A program made the translations under genes and the position numbers. 64,000 nucleotides of DNA from Bog-756 sp963777665 (GTDB lineage Bacteria; Actinomycetota; Acidimicrobiia; Acidimicrobiales; RAAP-2). A model generated the notes under the pieces. It had not been told where the DNA came from and did not search any database. It was given only the letters and a program-made list of their open reading frames with translations. Below, one piece after another: positions 53,449 to 62,760 of the stretch. Position 1 is the stretch's first letter; each line of letters starts with the position of its first letter. Location: NCBI GenBank assembly GCA_963777665.1, contig CAVZRJ010000018.1:1-64000 (forward strand), in the 5' to 3' direction.

Positions 53449-54971
53449 CAGGCCGTCCGGGACGATGCCAGCAGGACCGGGGTCCACTCGTCGCGGAGCG
53501 TCCGCCGCAGCACCTTCCCCGAGGGGAGCCTCGGAACGGTCTCGACGAACACGACGTGGTGGAGGCGTTTGTAGGTCGCAAGCGACGCCGCGACGCGCGC
53601 CTGGAGCTCGTCTGCGGTCGCACTCCGATCCGGATCGAGCTGCACGGCGGCGACCGGCACCTCGCCGGCGCGCTCGTCGACGAGTCCGAACACCGCGCAG
53701 TCGAGCACGGCCGGATGTCCCCGGAGGACCTCCTCGAGCTCGGCCGGCGCGACCTGGAACCCGTTGACCTTGATCATCTCCTTGGCGCGGTCGGTGAGGT
53801 GGACCCATCCCTCCGACTCGAGCCAGCCGACGTCGCCGGTCCGGTACCAGCCGTCGGCGAATGCAGCAGCCGTCTCCTCCTCGGGCAGGTAGCCGGACAT
53901 CACCGACGGACTCCGCACCTGGATCTCCCCGACCTCCCCCGGGGTGAGCACGGCACCGTCGTCGAGGTCGACCACGCGCAACTCGACGCCCTCGGGCGGA
54001 AGGCCGGCGGAGTCGAGCCGCCAGGACCCGGGGTCGTCGACGAGGTTGCCGGCGATGACCGGCAGCTCGCTCGCCCCGTAGGCGGGCAGCCAGTGCACGC
54101 CCGTTCGTTCGGTGACCCGCCTGGCCACCTGCTCGCTGACGGGGGTCGCGCCCCACATGATGTAGCGCAACGACGACAGGTCGTAATCCTCGAGCGTCGG
54201 ATGGTTGGCCATCGCCAGCGCGATGGGAGCGACCGCCATCTCGAGGGTCATCCGCTCGGACTCGATGCGGTGCAGGACCTCGTCGAGGTCGAACCGCCGG
54301 TGCAACCGCACGGTGGCGCCCGCCGAGACGGCCGCCAGCAGGTTGAGCAGGCCCAGGATGTGCGAGGGCGGCGTGGCGACCTGGAAGCGGTCGTCGGGAC
54401 CGAGACCGAGCATCCGGCACCAGTGCGCGGTGGCGTGGCCGATCGACCGGTGGGTGTGGCGGACCGCCTTGGGCAGTCCGGTCGTTCCCGAACTGAACAC
54501 GAGCACCGCCTCGTCGTCCTCACCGACCGCGGTGGGACCTGGCCCGGCGCGGTCGTCCTGCCCGTCGGCAAGAGCGGCTGCATCGTCGTCCAGATCGGTG
54601 ACCCGGTCCTCGCCCAGGCATTCGGCGAGCAGGGTTGTGGCCGGACCGTCGGCGACCGCGCGGACCGGTGTGGTGATCGAGAGCGCGTGCCGTACCTCCT
54701 TCTCCTTCCACGCGGGACTCAGCAGCACGGCTGCCGCACCTATCTTGCTGATGCCGTGGATCGCGACCACGAACTCCGGCCGGTTGGTGGTCATCGTGGC
54801 GACGCGGTCACCGGGGTGCACGCCGAGGGCCCTGAGGCGGCGTGCGAAGGCGGTGCTGCGATCGTCGAGGGCGCGGAACGACCAGCGTTGGTCACCAGCG
54901 AGCACCGCGTCGCGGTCACCGAACCGTGCCGCGGCCCGTTCGAGCGGGTGATGCATCAGCGCCGCAGTCAT
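53448..54971 (-). CDS. Acyl-CoA synthetase (AMP-binding)
   Basis: 507 residues. P-loop-like VLVFSSGTTGLPKAVRHTHR near residue 160, APIALAMANHPTLEDYDLSS, ATPVSEQVA..YGASELP, GYLPEEETAAAFADGWYRTG, DVGWLESEGWVHLTDRAKEM, and the catalytic lysine in PSGKVLRRTLR. Activates a carboxylic acid to acyl-CoA. First gene of the operon with two ACADs and a hydratase, so it primes that beta-oxidation set. Divergent from the ACAD at 55035. A GAGAA-like site lies at 54973-54987. Confidence 0.93.
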   Translation of the reverse strand: MTAALMHHPLERAAARFGDRDAVLAGDQRWSFRALDDRSTAFARRLRALGVHPGDRVATMTTNRPEFVVAIHGISKIGAAAVLLSPAWKEKEVRHALSITTPVRAVADGPATTLLAECLGEDRVTDLDDDAAALADGQDDRAGPGPTAVGEDDEAVLVFSSGTTGLPKAVRHTHRSIGHATAHWCRMLGLGPDDRFQVATPPSHILGLLNLLAAVSAGATVRLHRRFDLDEVLHRIESERMTLEMAVAPIALAMANHPTLEDYDLSSLRYIMWGATPVSEQVARRVTERTGVHWLPAYGASELPVIAGNLVDDPGSWRLDSAGLPPEGVELRVVDLDDGAVLTPGEVGEIQVRSPSVMSGYLPEEETAAAFADGWYRTGDVGWLESEGWVHLTDRAKEMIKVNGFQVAPAELEEVLRGHPAVLDCAVFGLVDERAGEVPVAAVQLDPDRSATADELQARVAASLATYKRLHHVVFVETVPRLPSGKVLRRTLRDEWTPVLLASSRTA

Positions 54972-55034
54972 CGGAAACATTCTTCTCGCTGATGAGATCG
55001 ACGTCAACATGGAGAGGATGTAGTGTTCTCGGCC

Positions 55035-56213
55035 ATGGCAGAGGAGGCCGCCACTCCGACCACGGGCACCCCCACCGATCCCGATGTGCGGGAAGCCATC
55101 ATCGAAACGGTCCGCCGATTCGTCGCCGACGAGGTCATCCCGGTTGCATCCGTCCTCGAACGGGAGGACAGCTTTCCGGCCGAGATCGTCGCCCAGATGC
55201 GGGACCTCGGGCTCTTCGGCGTGACCATTCCCGAGCGCTACGGCGGGCTCGGCCTGGACCTGCTGACCTACATCGGGATCATCGAGGAGCTCTCCTACGG
55301 GTGGATGAGCCTGACCGGCATCGTCAACACCCACACCATGGTCGCCACCCTGCTCGTGGCGCACGGCACCGAGGAGCAGCGGCAGCGCTGGCTGCCCACC
55401 ATGGCGACCGGTGCAGCGGCGCGGGGCGTTGTCCCTGTCCGAGCCCGACGCCGGCAGCGACACCCGCAACATCTCCTGCCGTGCCGTGCGCGACGGCGAC
55501 GAGTACGTCATCAACGGGACCAAGGCCTGGGTCACCAACGGTGAGCGCGCCGGGATCGTGGCCCTGGCCGCACGCACCGGCGAAGGGATCTCCGCGTTCG
55601 TCGTCGAGAAGGAGCCGGGTCCGCGCTCCGGGGGGATCACGGTGTCGAGGAACATCGGCAAGCTCGGCTACCGGGGTACGTCGAGACCGTCGAGATGGCC
55701 TACACGGACCACCGTGTCCCCGCCGGCAACCTCGTCGGCGAGGCCGGGCGCGGCCTGTCCGCTCATCCTGAGCGTGCTCGAAGTCGGCCGGATCAACATC
55801 GCGGCGCGTGCGGTGGGTGTGGCGAGGGCCGCCTTCGACGCCGCACTCGACTACGCCCAGCAACGGGTGACCTTCGGCAAGCCCATCGCCGAGCACCAGG
55901 CCATCCAGCTCAAGCTCGCCGACATGGCCACCCGGCTCGAGGCGGCGCGCCTGCTCACAGGAACGCAGCCGTTCGCAAGGCCGCCGGGCTCCGCTGCGAC
56001 GTCGAGGCGGGGATGGCCAAGCTGTTCGCGAGTGAGACCGCACTCGAGCTGGCCACCGAGGCCATGCGCATCCACGGCGGCGTGGGCTACACGACCGACC
56101 TGCCGGTCGAGCGCTACTACCGGGACGCCCCGCTGATGGTCATCGGTGAGGGGACGAACGAGATCCAGCGGCTGGTCATCGCCCGGGGCCTGTTGGCCCG
56201 GGCCCGGGGCTGA
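55035..56213 (+). CDS. Acyl-CoA dehydrogenase, four frameshifts
   Basis: About 392 residues reconstructed from two alternating frames, with changes near 55415, 55675, 55755 and 55970. Segments: IPERYGGLGLDLLTYIGIIE, LSEPDAGSDTRNISCRAVRD, KAWVTNGERAGIVALAARTG, MAYTDHRVPAGNLVGEAGRG, AALDYAQQRVTFGKPIAEHQ, RIHGGVGYTTDLPVERYYRD, APLMVIGEGTNEIQRLVIAR. The net length is a multiple of three and no domain part is missing, with net gains and losses cancelling. That pattern points to sequencing indels or a very recently disabled gene. Its end overlaps the convergent CoA-transferase by 38 bases. Confidence 0.8.
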
Positions 56214-57439
56214 CCGAGGTCGCGTCGGCCCCGTCCCGGTCCGGACCGTCGTCCCCGCCTGCGATCCGGTCCCGGGCCAGCTCCCCGAGCACCTCGTCGG
56301 TGTGCGCTCCGAGCTCGGGGACGGTGACCGGGCGGCGCCGGCTGACTCCCGAGAAGGTGACCGGACCGTTGACCGACCGCACCGCGCCACCCCCTACCTC
56401 CACGAACCCGTCGTTGGCCAGCAGCTGCGGATCCTGGACCACCTCCGCCGGTGTCTGGGCGAGCGCCCACCAGACGCCTTCGCGGTCGAACCGTACGGCC
56501 CACTCCGCGAGCGGTCGCTCGGAGATGATCCCGTCGAGGAGTGCGATGAACTCGCCCCGGTTCCTGCGGATGGCGGCGGCACTGCAGAAGCGCTCGTCCT
56601 CGAGCAGGTCGGGTCGGTCGAGTGCCCGTGAGACCGCGCCGATGTGCCGGTCCATCTCGAGACACGTGAAGAAGAACCACCGCCCGTCGGCGGCACGGTA
56701 GGAGTTCATCAGCGGGGACTGGTTCTGCTGGCGGTCCTCGGCCGGTGCGACCTTGCCGAGCATCATCTGGAGGCCCAGGTCCCACCCGAGCACATAGGCC
56801 CCGGTGCGGAGGAGCGAGACCTCGACCACCCGACCGGTTCCGGTCTGGCGCTGCTCGAGCACCGCGGCCAGGATGCCGGAGAGCGCGGCCAGTCCGGTGA
56901 TGTGATCGCCGATGCCGCCCCGCGCGTTCAAGGGGTTCCCGTCGCGGTCGGCCATCTGCCTCGACAGCCCCGAACGGGCCCAGAACGCACCGATGTCGTA
57001 GGTCGGGCGGTTCCGGTCCTCGCCGCGCAGCCCGTAGCCGGTGACGCTGCAGTAGACCAGCCCGGGATGGCGGGCCACGGTCGCCGCCGGCTCGAGGTCG
57101 AGCTTGTCGAGGGCGTCGGGCCGGAGGTTGCTCACGAAGACGTGCGCCGTGGCCAGGAGCTCCTCGAGGTGCTGACGGTCGACCGGGTCCCGGAGATCGA
57201 GGACGACACTCCGCTTGCCGCGGTTGTCGAGGGCGAAAGCCGGATTGGGGAGCTCTCCTGCGATGCCGATCGAGCCGAACACGTTGCGCATCGGATCGCC
57301 GGTCGGCGCTTCGACCTTGATGACGTCGGCACCCCAGTCGGCGAGCAGCGCTGCCGCCGACGGCGCGGCGACCCACACGCCGAGCTCGACGACCCGGAGA
57401 CCGGTGAGCGAGGACAGGCCGTGCGCCGTCGCCGTTCAT
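56176..57439 (-). CDS. CaiB/BaiF CoA-transferase, one likely frameshift
   Basis: About 420 residues if one G near 57424 is discounted, giving ATG 57439 and MNGDGHGLSSLTGLRVVELG. Otherwise the frame is open only from the V of VWVAAPSAAALLADWGAD. Class III features: ADVIKVEAPTGDPMRNVFG, RGKRSVVLDLRDP, ARGGIGDHITGLAALSGILA (nucleophile-containing region), RVVEVSLLRTGAYVLGWDL. Transfers CoA to a carboxylic acid of the pathway. The ATG overlaps the CoA-ligase stop by 4 bases after correction, strongly supporting the repair. Confidence 0.85.
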
Positions 57440-59045
57440 GGGGGAGGCCCGGAAGGCCCGGCGAGGGCGCGTGCCGCGCAAGACGTCCTTGACGACCTTC
57501 CCGGTCGCGTTGAGGGGCAGATCGTCGACGAGCTCGACGACCCTCGGCACCTTGTAGTTGGCCATCTGGTCACGGCACCACCCGATGATGTCGGCCCCGG
57601 TGACCGCGGCTCCGGGCCGCACCACGACGAACGCCATGCCCACCTCGCCCAGACGCTCGTCAGGGATGCCGATCACGGCCGCCTGCCGGATGTCCGGGTG
57701 GCGGAGCAGGCCGTTCTCGATCTCCGCCGGGTAGGCGTTGAACCCCCCGACGATGAACATGTCCTTGCTCCGTCCGACGATGCGCAGGCAGCCCTCCGGA
57801 TCCACGGTGCCGAGGTCACCCGTGCGCAGCCAGCCGTCGGCCGACAACGCCGCGGCGGTCGCCTTCGGGATCGTCGAGGTAGCAGGACATGATGCTGGCC
57901 CCCCGGAGGAGGATCTCCCCCGGCGACCCCGGGGGGACATCGTGGTCCTCGTGGTCGACGATACGCAGCTCGAAGCCCGGTCGCGGACGCCCGACCGTCG
58001 TCGCAACGGTCTCGACATCGTCACCGGGAGCGGTCGCGGCGGCCGTGCCACCTTCGGTCAGCCCGTAGCCGGTGATGATCGTGGAGAAGGGGAGCTCGGC
58101 GTCGAGGCGCCGGATGAGCTCGACCGGGATGTCGGCTGCGCCGGTCACCGCGACCCGGAGGCTCGACAGGTCGTGGCGGTCGCGATCGGGATGGTCGAGC
58201 ATGCCCTGGTAGAGCGTGGGGGGGCCGGGCAACACCGTGACCGCCTGCTCGGCCACCGTGCAGAGCACCCGATCGACATCGAAGACCGCCTCGGGGATCA
58301 TGGCGGCCCCCGCGGCGACCGCGGCCAGGATGCCGGCCTTCAACCCGAACATGTGGAAGTACGGGTTGACCATCAGGTAGCGGTCCTCCGCGGTCAGCCC
58401 GGTCATGGCCACCCAGTCGGCGGCCACCCGCAGGGTGCTGCCGTGGGTCTGCACGACGCCCTTCGGCACGCCCGTGGTTCCCGAGGTGAAGAGGATGTCG
58501 CACGGGTCGTCGGTGCCGACGGCGGCTGCGCGCCGCCCGACGTCGGACTCCGCCGCGGCGGTGGCCCGCTCGAGGAAGGCCTCCCACGGCTCGGTGCCGT
58601 CGACCGCCGGTCCCCGGGCGACCACCACGGTCGCGAGCTCCGGGAGGTGCACGCCGGAGCCCCGCAGCATGGTCACGTAGTCCGTGTCGAGGAAGGCGGT
58701 GACCGTGACCAGCGCCTTGGCCCGGCTCCGCAGCAAGATGTCGGCGGCCTCGGCCCCCTTGAACCGGGTGTTGACCGGGACGAGCACGGCGGCCGCCTCG
58801 AGGAGCCCGAGTGCGGCCACGATCCACTCGGCACTGTTGGGCGCCCAGATGGCGACCCGGTCACCCGGCTCGATGCCGGAGGCGACGAGGGCCGCACCGA
58901 ACCGTCGGGATCGCTCGACGAGATCCGCGTACGAGAGCTGCCTCCCGCCCTCGATGATCGCCGGCCGGTCTCCGAAACGCTCGGCGGCTGCGGCGGTCAT
59001 CTCCGGAATCGTGCTCCACTCGCCGGCGCGAGCGGGGACCATCAC
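57436..59045 (-). CDS. Acyl-CoA synthetase (FadD3-like), two likely frameshifts
   Basis: About 535 residues. ATG 59045, P-loop DILFTSGTTGVPKGVVQTHG, YGLTEGGTAAATAPG, LLRGASIMSCYLDDPE. After a one-base break near 57863 it continues LSADGWLRTGDLGTVDPEGC, DMFIVGGFNAYPAEIE, and the catalytic Lys in LPLNATGKVVKDVLR. A second correction just before the end gives a stop at 57436 overlapping the CoA-transferase ATG. Activates ring-derived acids. FadD3 of mycobacteria has this role in steroid degradation, but here the substrate is unknown. Confidence 0.85.
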
Positions 59046-60235
59046 CGCACGGCGCCGTCGACGTTCATCAGCCGGGCGAGGTTCCCGCCCATGATCTTGC
59101 GTACCGACTCCGCCGGGAGTCCCTCGAGCTCGTCGACATAGCTCACCGGATCGGCGAGCCCCTCCGGGTGCGGGAAGTCCGACCCGAACAGGACATGGTC
59201 AACGCCGACCAGGTCGGCCAACGCGCCGAGGTCCTCCTCCCAGAATGGGCTGATGTACACGTTGCGGGTGACCACCTCGACCGGGTCCTCGGCGAAGTCC
59301 TGCGGCATCTTCTTGTAGACGTCGGCCAGGTTCTTGAGCAGCGGTTCGACCCAGCTGCTGCCGTTCTCGATGACCCCGACCTTGAGCGTCGGGAAACGCG
59401 ACAGCGCGCCGTGGACCACCAGTGCCGCCACGGCATCCTCGACCGGCCGCCAGGCCGAGAGCATCCGGAACGCCTCCGGCTCGAACGGCAGCATCTCGCT
59501 GTCACTCCCCAGCCAGTCGTTGGTGTAGCGCTCGTACCCGCTGTCCGACGAGTGCATGGCCACCAGCACGTCGTGTTCGACGACCTTCTCCCAGAAGGGA
59601 TCGAACTCCGGCAGGCCGAACGAGCGCGGCCCGCGGAAGCCCGGGACCGGCGCCGGCCTGATCAGCACGACCTTCGCCCCGCGCTCGACCACCCACTCGA
59701 GCTCCTCGATGGCCTTGTCGACGATGGGCAGGGTGATCACCGGCGTGGTGAAGATCCGGTCCTCGTAGGTGAACCGCCACGTCTCGTAGATCCACTCGTT
59801 GAGCGCATGGACCACGACGTGGGTGAGCTCGGGGTCGTCCCGTAACCGCTCCTCCACCAGGCTTGCCAGCGTGGGGAACATGAGCGTGCGGTCGAGGCCC
59901 TGCTCGTCCATGAGCTCGAGCCGCGGACCTGGCTCACGGAAGGCCGGGATCGAGCGCATCGGCTCGCCGAAGATCTCCCTGCGGCTCTTGCCCTCGGGAT
60001 TGCCGAGGCGGAAGTACTCCTCCTGGGCTCCCGGCCGTGCCACGACCTCGAAGGTGGGGTTCGGGATGTACTCGCTGATCTGACCGCGCACCACGATCTT
60101 GGTGCGGCCCCGCACGTCCACGTAGTCGATGACCCGGCGATGACGCTCCGGGAGGAACTTGGTCAACGAGTCGCGGGTCTCGTAGAGGTGGTTGTCCGCA
60201 TCGAAGACCGGCACGTCGAGTGTGCGCAGCGCCAT
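59042..60235 (-). CDS. Amidohydrolase_2 (ACMSD-like) metal-dependent hydrolase
   Basis: 397 residues, uninterrupted. VFDADNHLYETRDSLTKFLP at the start (metal motif DADNH), GNPEGKSRREIFGEP, AMHSSDSGYERYTNDW, LIRPAPVPGFRGPRSFGLP, and the C-terminal FGSDFPHPEGLADP. Third paralogue in the window. First gene of the leftward run with FadD-like and CoA-transferase genes, and it overlaps the ligase start. AAAGAGA-NN-ACCGTT-like sequence lies upstream near 60272. Confidence 0.9.
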   Translation of the reverse strand: MALRTLDVPVFDADNHLYETRDSLTKFLPERHRRVIDYVDVRGRTKIVVRGQISEYIPNPTFEVVARPGAQEEYFRLGNPEGKSRREIFGEPMRSIPAFREPGPRLELMDEQGLDRTLMFPTLASLVEERLRDDPELTHVVVHALNEWIYETWRFTYEDRIFTTPVITLPIVDKAIEELEWVVERGAKVVLIRPAPVPGFRGPRSFGLPEFDPFWEKVVEHDVLVAMHSSDSGYERYTNDWLGSDSEMLPFEPEAFRMLSAWRPVEDAVAALVVHGALSRFPTLKVGVIENGSSWVEPLLKNLADVYKKMPQDFAEDPVEVVTRNVYISPFWEEDLGALADLVGVDHVLFGSDFPHPEGLADPVSYVDELEGLPAESVRKIMGGNLARLMNVDGAVR

Positions 60236-60678
60236 GTGCCCTCCCTCTCACAGGTGAGAACGACCTTACTGCCGAAAGAGAGTACCGTTGCTCACCGGAT
60301 GCCGCCAACCACCTCGGGGCAGGTGCCCGGATGGTTGCTCCCGGCGATCGGCGGCACCCGTGACACCACCACCGCCGTCCGATCGACCGCGCCGGCACGG
60401 ACCAGGTCAGGCACGTACGTGACCCGTGGCCGTCGCGGCACTGGCGACCCCACCGAACGATGTGAGAACCTACTTCTTGATCATATGGAACGCCCGTCCC
60501 GCTCGACGCGACCGGGCGCTCCGAGACCAGGGGGTCGGGTGACACCAAGGGGTCAGGCCACAGAGCATCGGCGTCTGTCCTCCGGGGGCGGGTGGGCCGC
60601 ACCGGGCACCGAAGACCGTCGTCCCGGACACGACCGGACCATGCAGTACCGTTCCGCACTGGACCCCGAGGGAGCACG
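60236..60678. promoter_or_regulatory. Divergent promoter region with GAGAA-type sites
   Basis: 443 bases between the amidohydrolase (left) and P450 (right). It holds GAGAACGACCTTACT (60254-60268), AAAGAGAGTACCGTTGCTCA (60273-60292) and GAGAACCTACTTCTT (60463-60477), all related to the GAGAA-N5-TTnTC motif but with one or two mismatches. Confidence 0.4.
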
Positions 60679-61879
60679 ATGACCGCGACCGACGCCGACC
60701 TCTACTACGACCCCTACGACTTCGAGATCGACACCGATCCGTACCCGATCTGGCGGCGCCTCCGGGAGGAACGCCCGCTCTACTACAACGAGCGGTACGA
60801 CTTCTACGCGCTGAGCCGGTTCGACGACGTCGAACGCGGGCTCATCGAGTGGAAGACCTACAGCTCGGCCAAGGGGACGCTTGCTCGAGCTCATCAAGAG
60901 CGACATGGAGATGCCACCGGGGTCGATCATCTTCGAGGATCCGCCGAGCCACAACCTCCACCGCGGACTGCTGTCGCGGGTGTTCACGCCCCGCAAGATG
61001 AACGCGATCGAACCCAAGGTCCGGGAGTTCTGCGCACGGAGCCTCGACCCACTGCGGGACGGCGACGGGTTCGACTTCATCGCCGACCTCGGTGCCCAGA
61101 TGCCGATGCGGACCATCGGGATGCTGCTCGGCATCCCCGAGCAGGACCAGGAGGCGCTCCGGGACTCCATCGACGCGGGCCTCCGCCTCGAGGAGGGCAC
61201 CATGCCCGACACCTCGTACTTCAATGCGGACGAGCAGGCCAGCAATTTCGACGAGTACATCGACTGGCGGTCGGAGCACCCGTCGGACGACCTGATGACC
61301 GAACTGCTCCAGGCGGAGTTCGAGGACGAGACGGGGACGACCCGCCGGCTCACCCGCTCCGAGGTGGTCAACGTCGTCAACCTCATCGCCGCAGCCGGCA
61401 ACGAGACCACGACCCGACTCATCGGGTGGACCGGCAAGGTGCTCGCCGACCACCCGGACCAGCGACGCAGGATCGTCGAGGACCGGAGCCTCGTGCCCAA
61501 CGCCATCGAGGAGCTCCTGCGCTTCGAGCCGCCGTCGCCGACCCAGGCCCGCTACGTCACCCAGGACGTCGGTCACCACGGGGAGGTGCTGCCCGAGGGG
61601 AGCGTCGTGCTGCTGCTCAACGGATCGGGCAACCGTGACGACCGCAGGTTCCCCGAGGGCGACCGGTTCGAGGTGACCCGCCAGATCGACCACCACCTGG
61701 CGTTCGGCTATGGCCTGCACTTCTGCCTCGGTGCCGCGCTCGCCAGGTTGGAGGGGCGGGTGGCGCTCGACGAGGTGCTGCAGCGCTTTCCCTCGTGGGA
61801 GGTCGACTGGGCCAACGCCAAGCAGGCCCGGACGTCGACGGTGCGGGGCTGGGAGCGCCTCCCGGTCGTCGTGACCTGA
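60679..61879 (+). CDS. Cytochrome P450, one frameshift
   Basis: About 399 residues. MTATDADLYYDPYDFEIDTD at the start, ERGLIEWKTYSSAKGT before a one-base break near 60881, then LELIKSDMEMPPGSIIFEDP. I-helix LIAAAGNETTTRLIGW, K-helix ELLRFEPPSPTQ, haem loop FGYGLHFCLGAALARLEG with the ligand cysteine. Start ATG 60679 follows GGGAGCACG. Catalyses a hydroxylation at the head of an operon with an SDR and an aldehyde dehydrogenase, the normal sequence alcohol, aldehyde, acid. A ferredoxin partner is not visible. Confidence 0.9.
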
Positions 61880-61910
61880 GCCGCGTGCCACGAGACCGGA
61901 GGAAGTCGGG

Positions 61911-62666
61911 ATGCCGTCCATGAAGGTCGTCGTCGTCGGCGCGTCGAGCGGCCTCGGCCGCTGTGTGGCGGTCGGGCTCGCCAAGCGCGGCGCAACGGTT
62001 GCGCTCATGGCACGCAGGCGCGACCGGCTCGTCGCGGCGGCGAACGAGGCGGGACCCGACGCACTCCCGGTGACCTGTGACGTGACCGACGAGTCTGGCT
62101 GCCGGGCGGCGATCGAGGAGGCCGCCGACGGGCTGGGTGGCATCGACGGACTCGTCTACGCCACCGGGATCGGGCCGCTCGGACGGCTCGCCGAGTTCGA
62201 CGTCGCGACGTGGCGGCGCGTGTTCGACACGAACGTCATCGGGGCGTCGCTGGTCACTGCGGCCGCGCTCCCCCATCTGTCCGCTTCGAGTGGGAGCGCC
62301 GCCTATCTGTCGTCGATCAGCGCCTCGACGACGCCGCCGTGGCCGGGTCTGGGTGCCTACGCGGTCAGCAAGGCGGCGCTGGACAAGTTGGTGGAGGCCT
62401 GGCGGGCGGAACACCCCCGGATCGGGTTCACCCGGGTCACCGTCGGCGACTGCGCAGGCGGTGACGGCGACTCGATGACCGAGTTCTCCTCCGGATGGGA
62501 CCAGGAGCTGGCGGGTGAGATGGCCTCGATCTGGATCGCACGACAGCTCATCGCCGGGGCACTGTTGGACGTCGACGAACTGGTCCGGGTCGTCGACACC
62601 GTGCTGCGGTGCGGGCCGACCGCGAGCATTCCTACCGTCACCGTCGTGCCCCGGCCACCGTCGTGA
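61911..62666 (+). CDS. SDR-family oxidoreductase
   Basis: 251 residues. GASSGLGRCVAVGLAKRG at the start, ARRRDR after the second strand (NADP preference), DVTDESGC, YATG where NNAG is usual, serine in YLSSISAST and YAVSK for YxxxK (~residue 150). C-terminus VTVVPRPPS. Lies 31 bases after the P450 and 94 before the aldehyde dehydrogenase, so probably one transcript. Divergent YATG and C-terminus compared with the SDRs at 8979 and 28612. Confidence 0.88.
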   Translation: MPSMKVVVVGASSGLGRCVAVGLAKRGATVALMARRRDRLVAAANEAGPDALPVTCDVTDESGCRAAIEEAADGLGGIDGLVYATGIGPLGRLAEFDVATWRRVFDTNVIGASLVTAAALPHLSASSGSAAYLSSISASTTPPWPGLGAYAVSKAALDKLVEAWRAEHPRIGFTRVTVGDCAGGDGDSMTEFSSGWDQELAGEMASIWIARQLIAGALLDVDELVRVVDTVLRCGPTASIPTVTVVPRPPS

Positions 62667-62760
62667 CCGTGTTGCGGCTCGTGACGGGAACGGTATTCTT
62701 TTGAATCACCAACGTCATATCAGCGGCCGGCCTGCACGTAGCGCCAGCCCGGGGAGCGCC

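Noticed and set aside
52402..54420. Apparent 672-codon fusion ahead of the small ACAD
   Set aside because: The N-terminal part is an out-of-frame read of the CoA ligase. The ACAD starts at ATG 53448.
56117..58051. Apparent 644-codon fusion of CoA ligase and another protein
   Set aside because: The second half is out-of-frame translation of the CoA-transferase. One-base corrections restore two normal proteins with a 4-base overlap.
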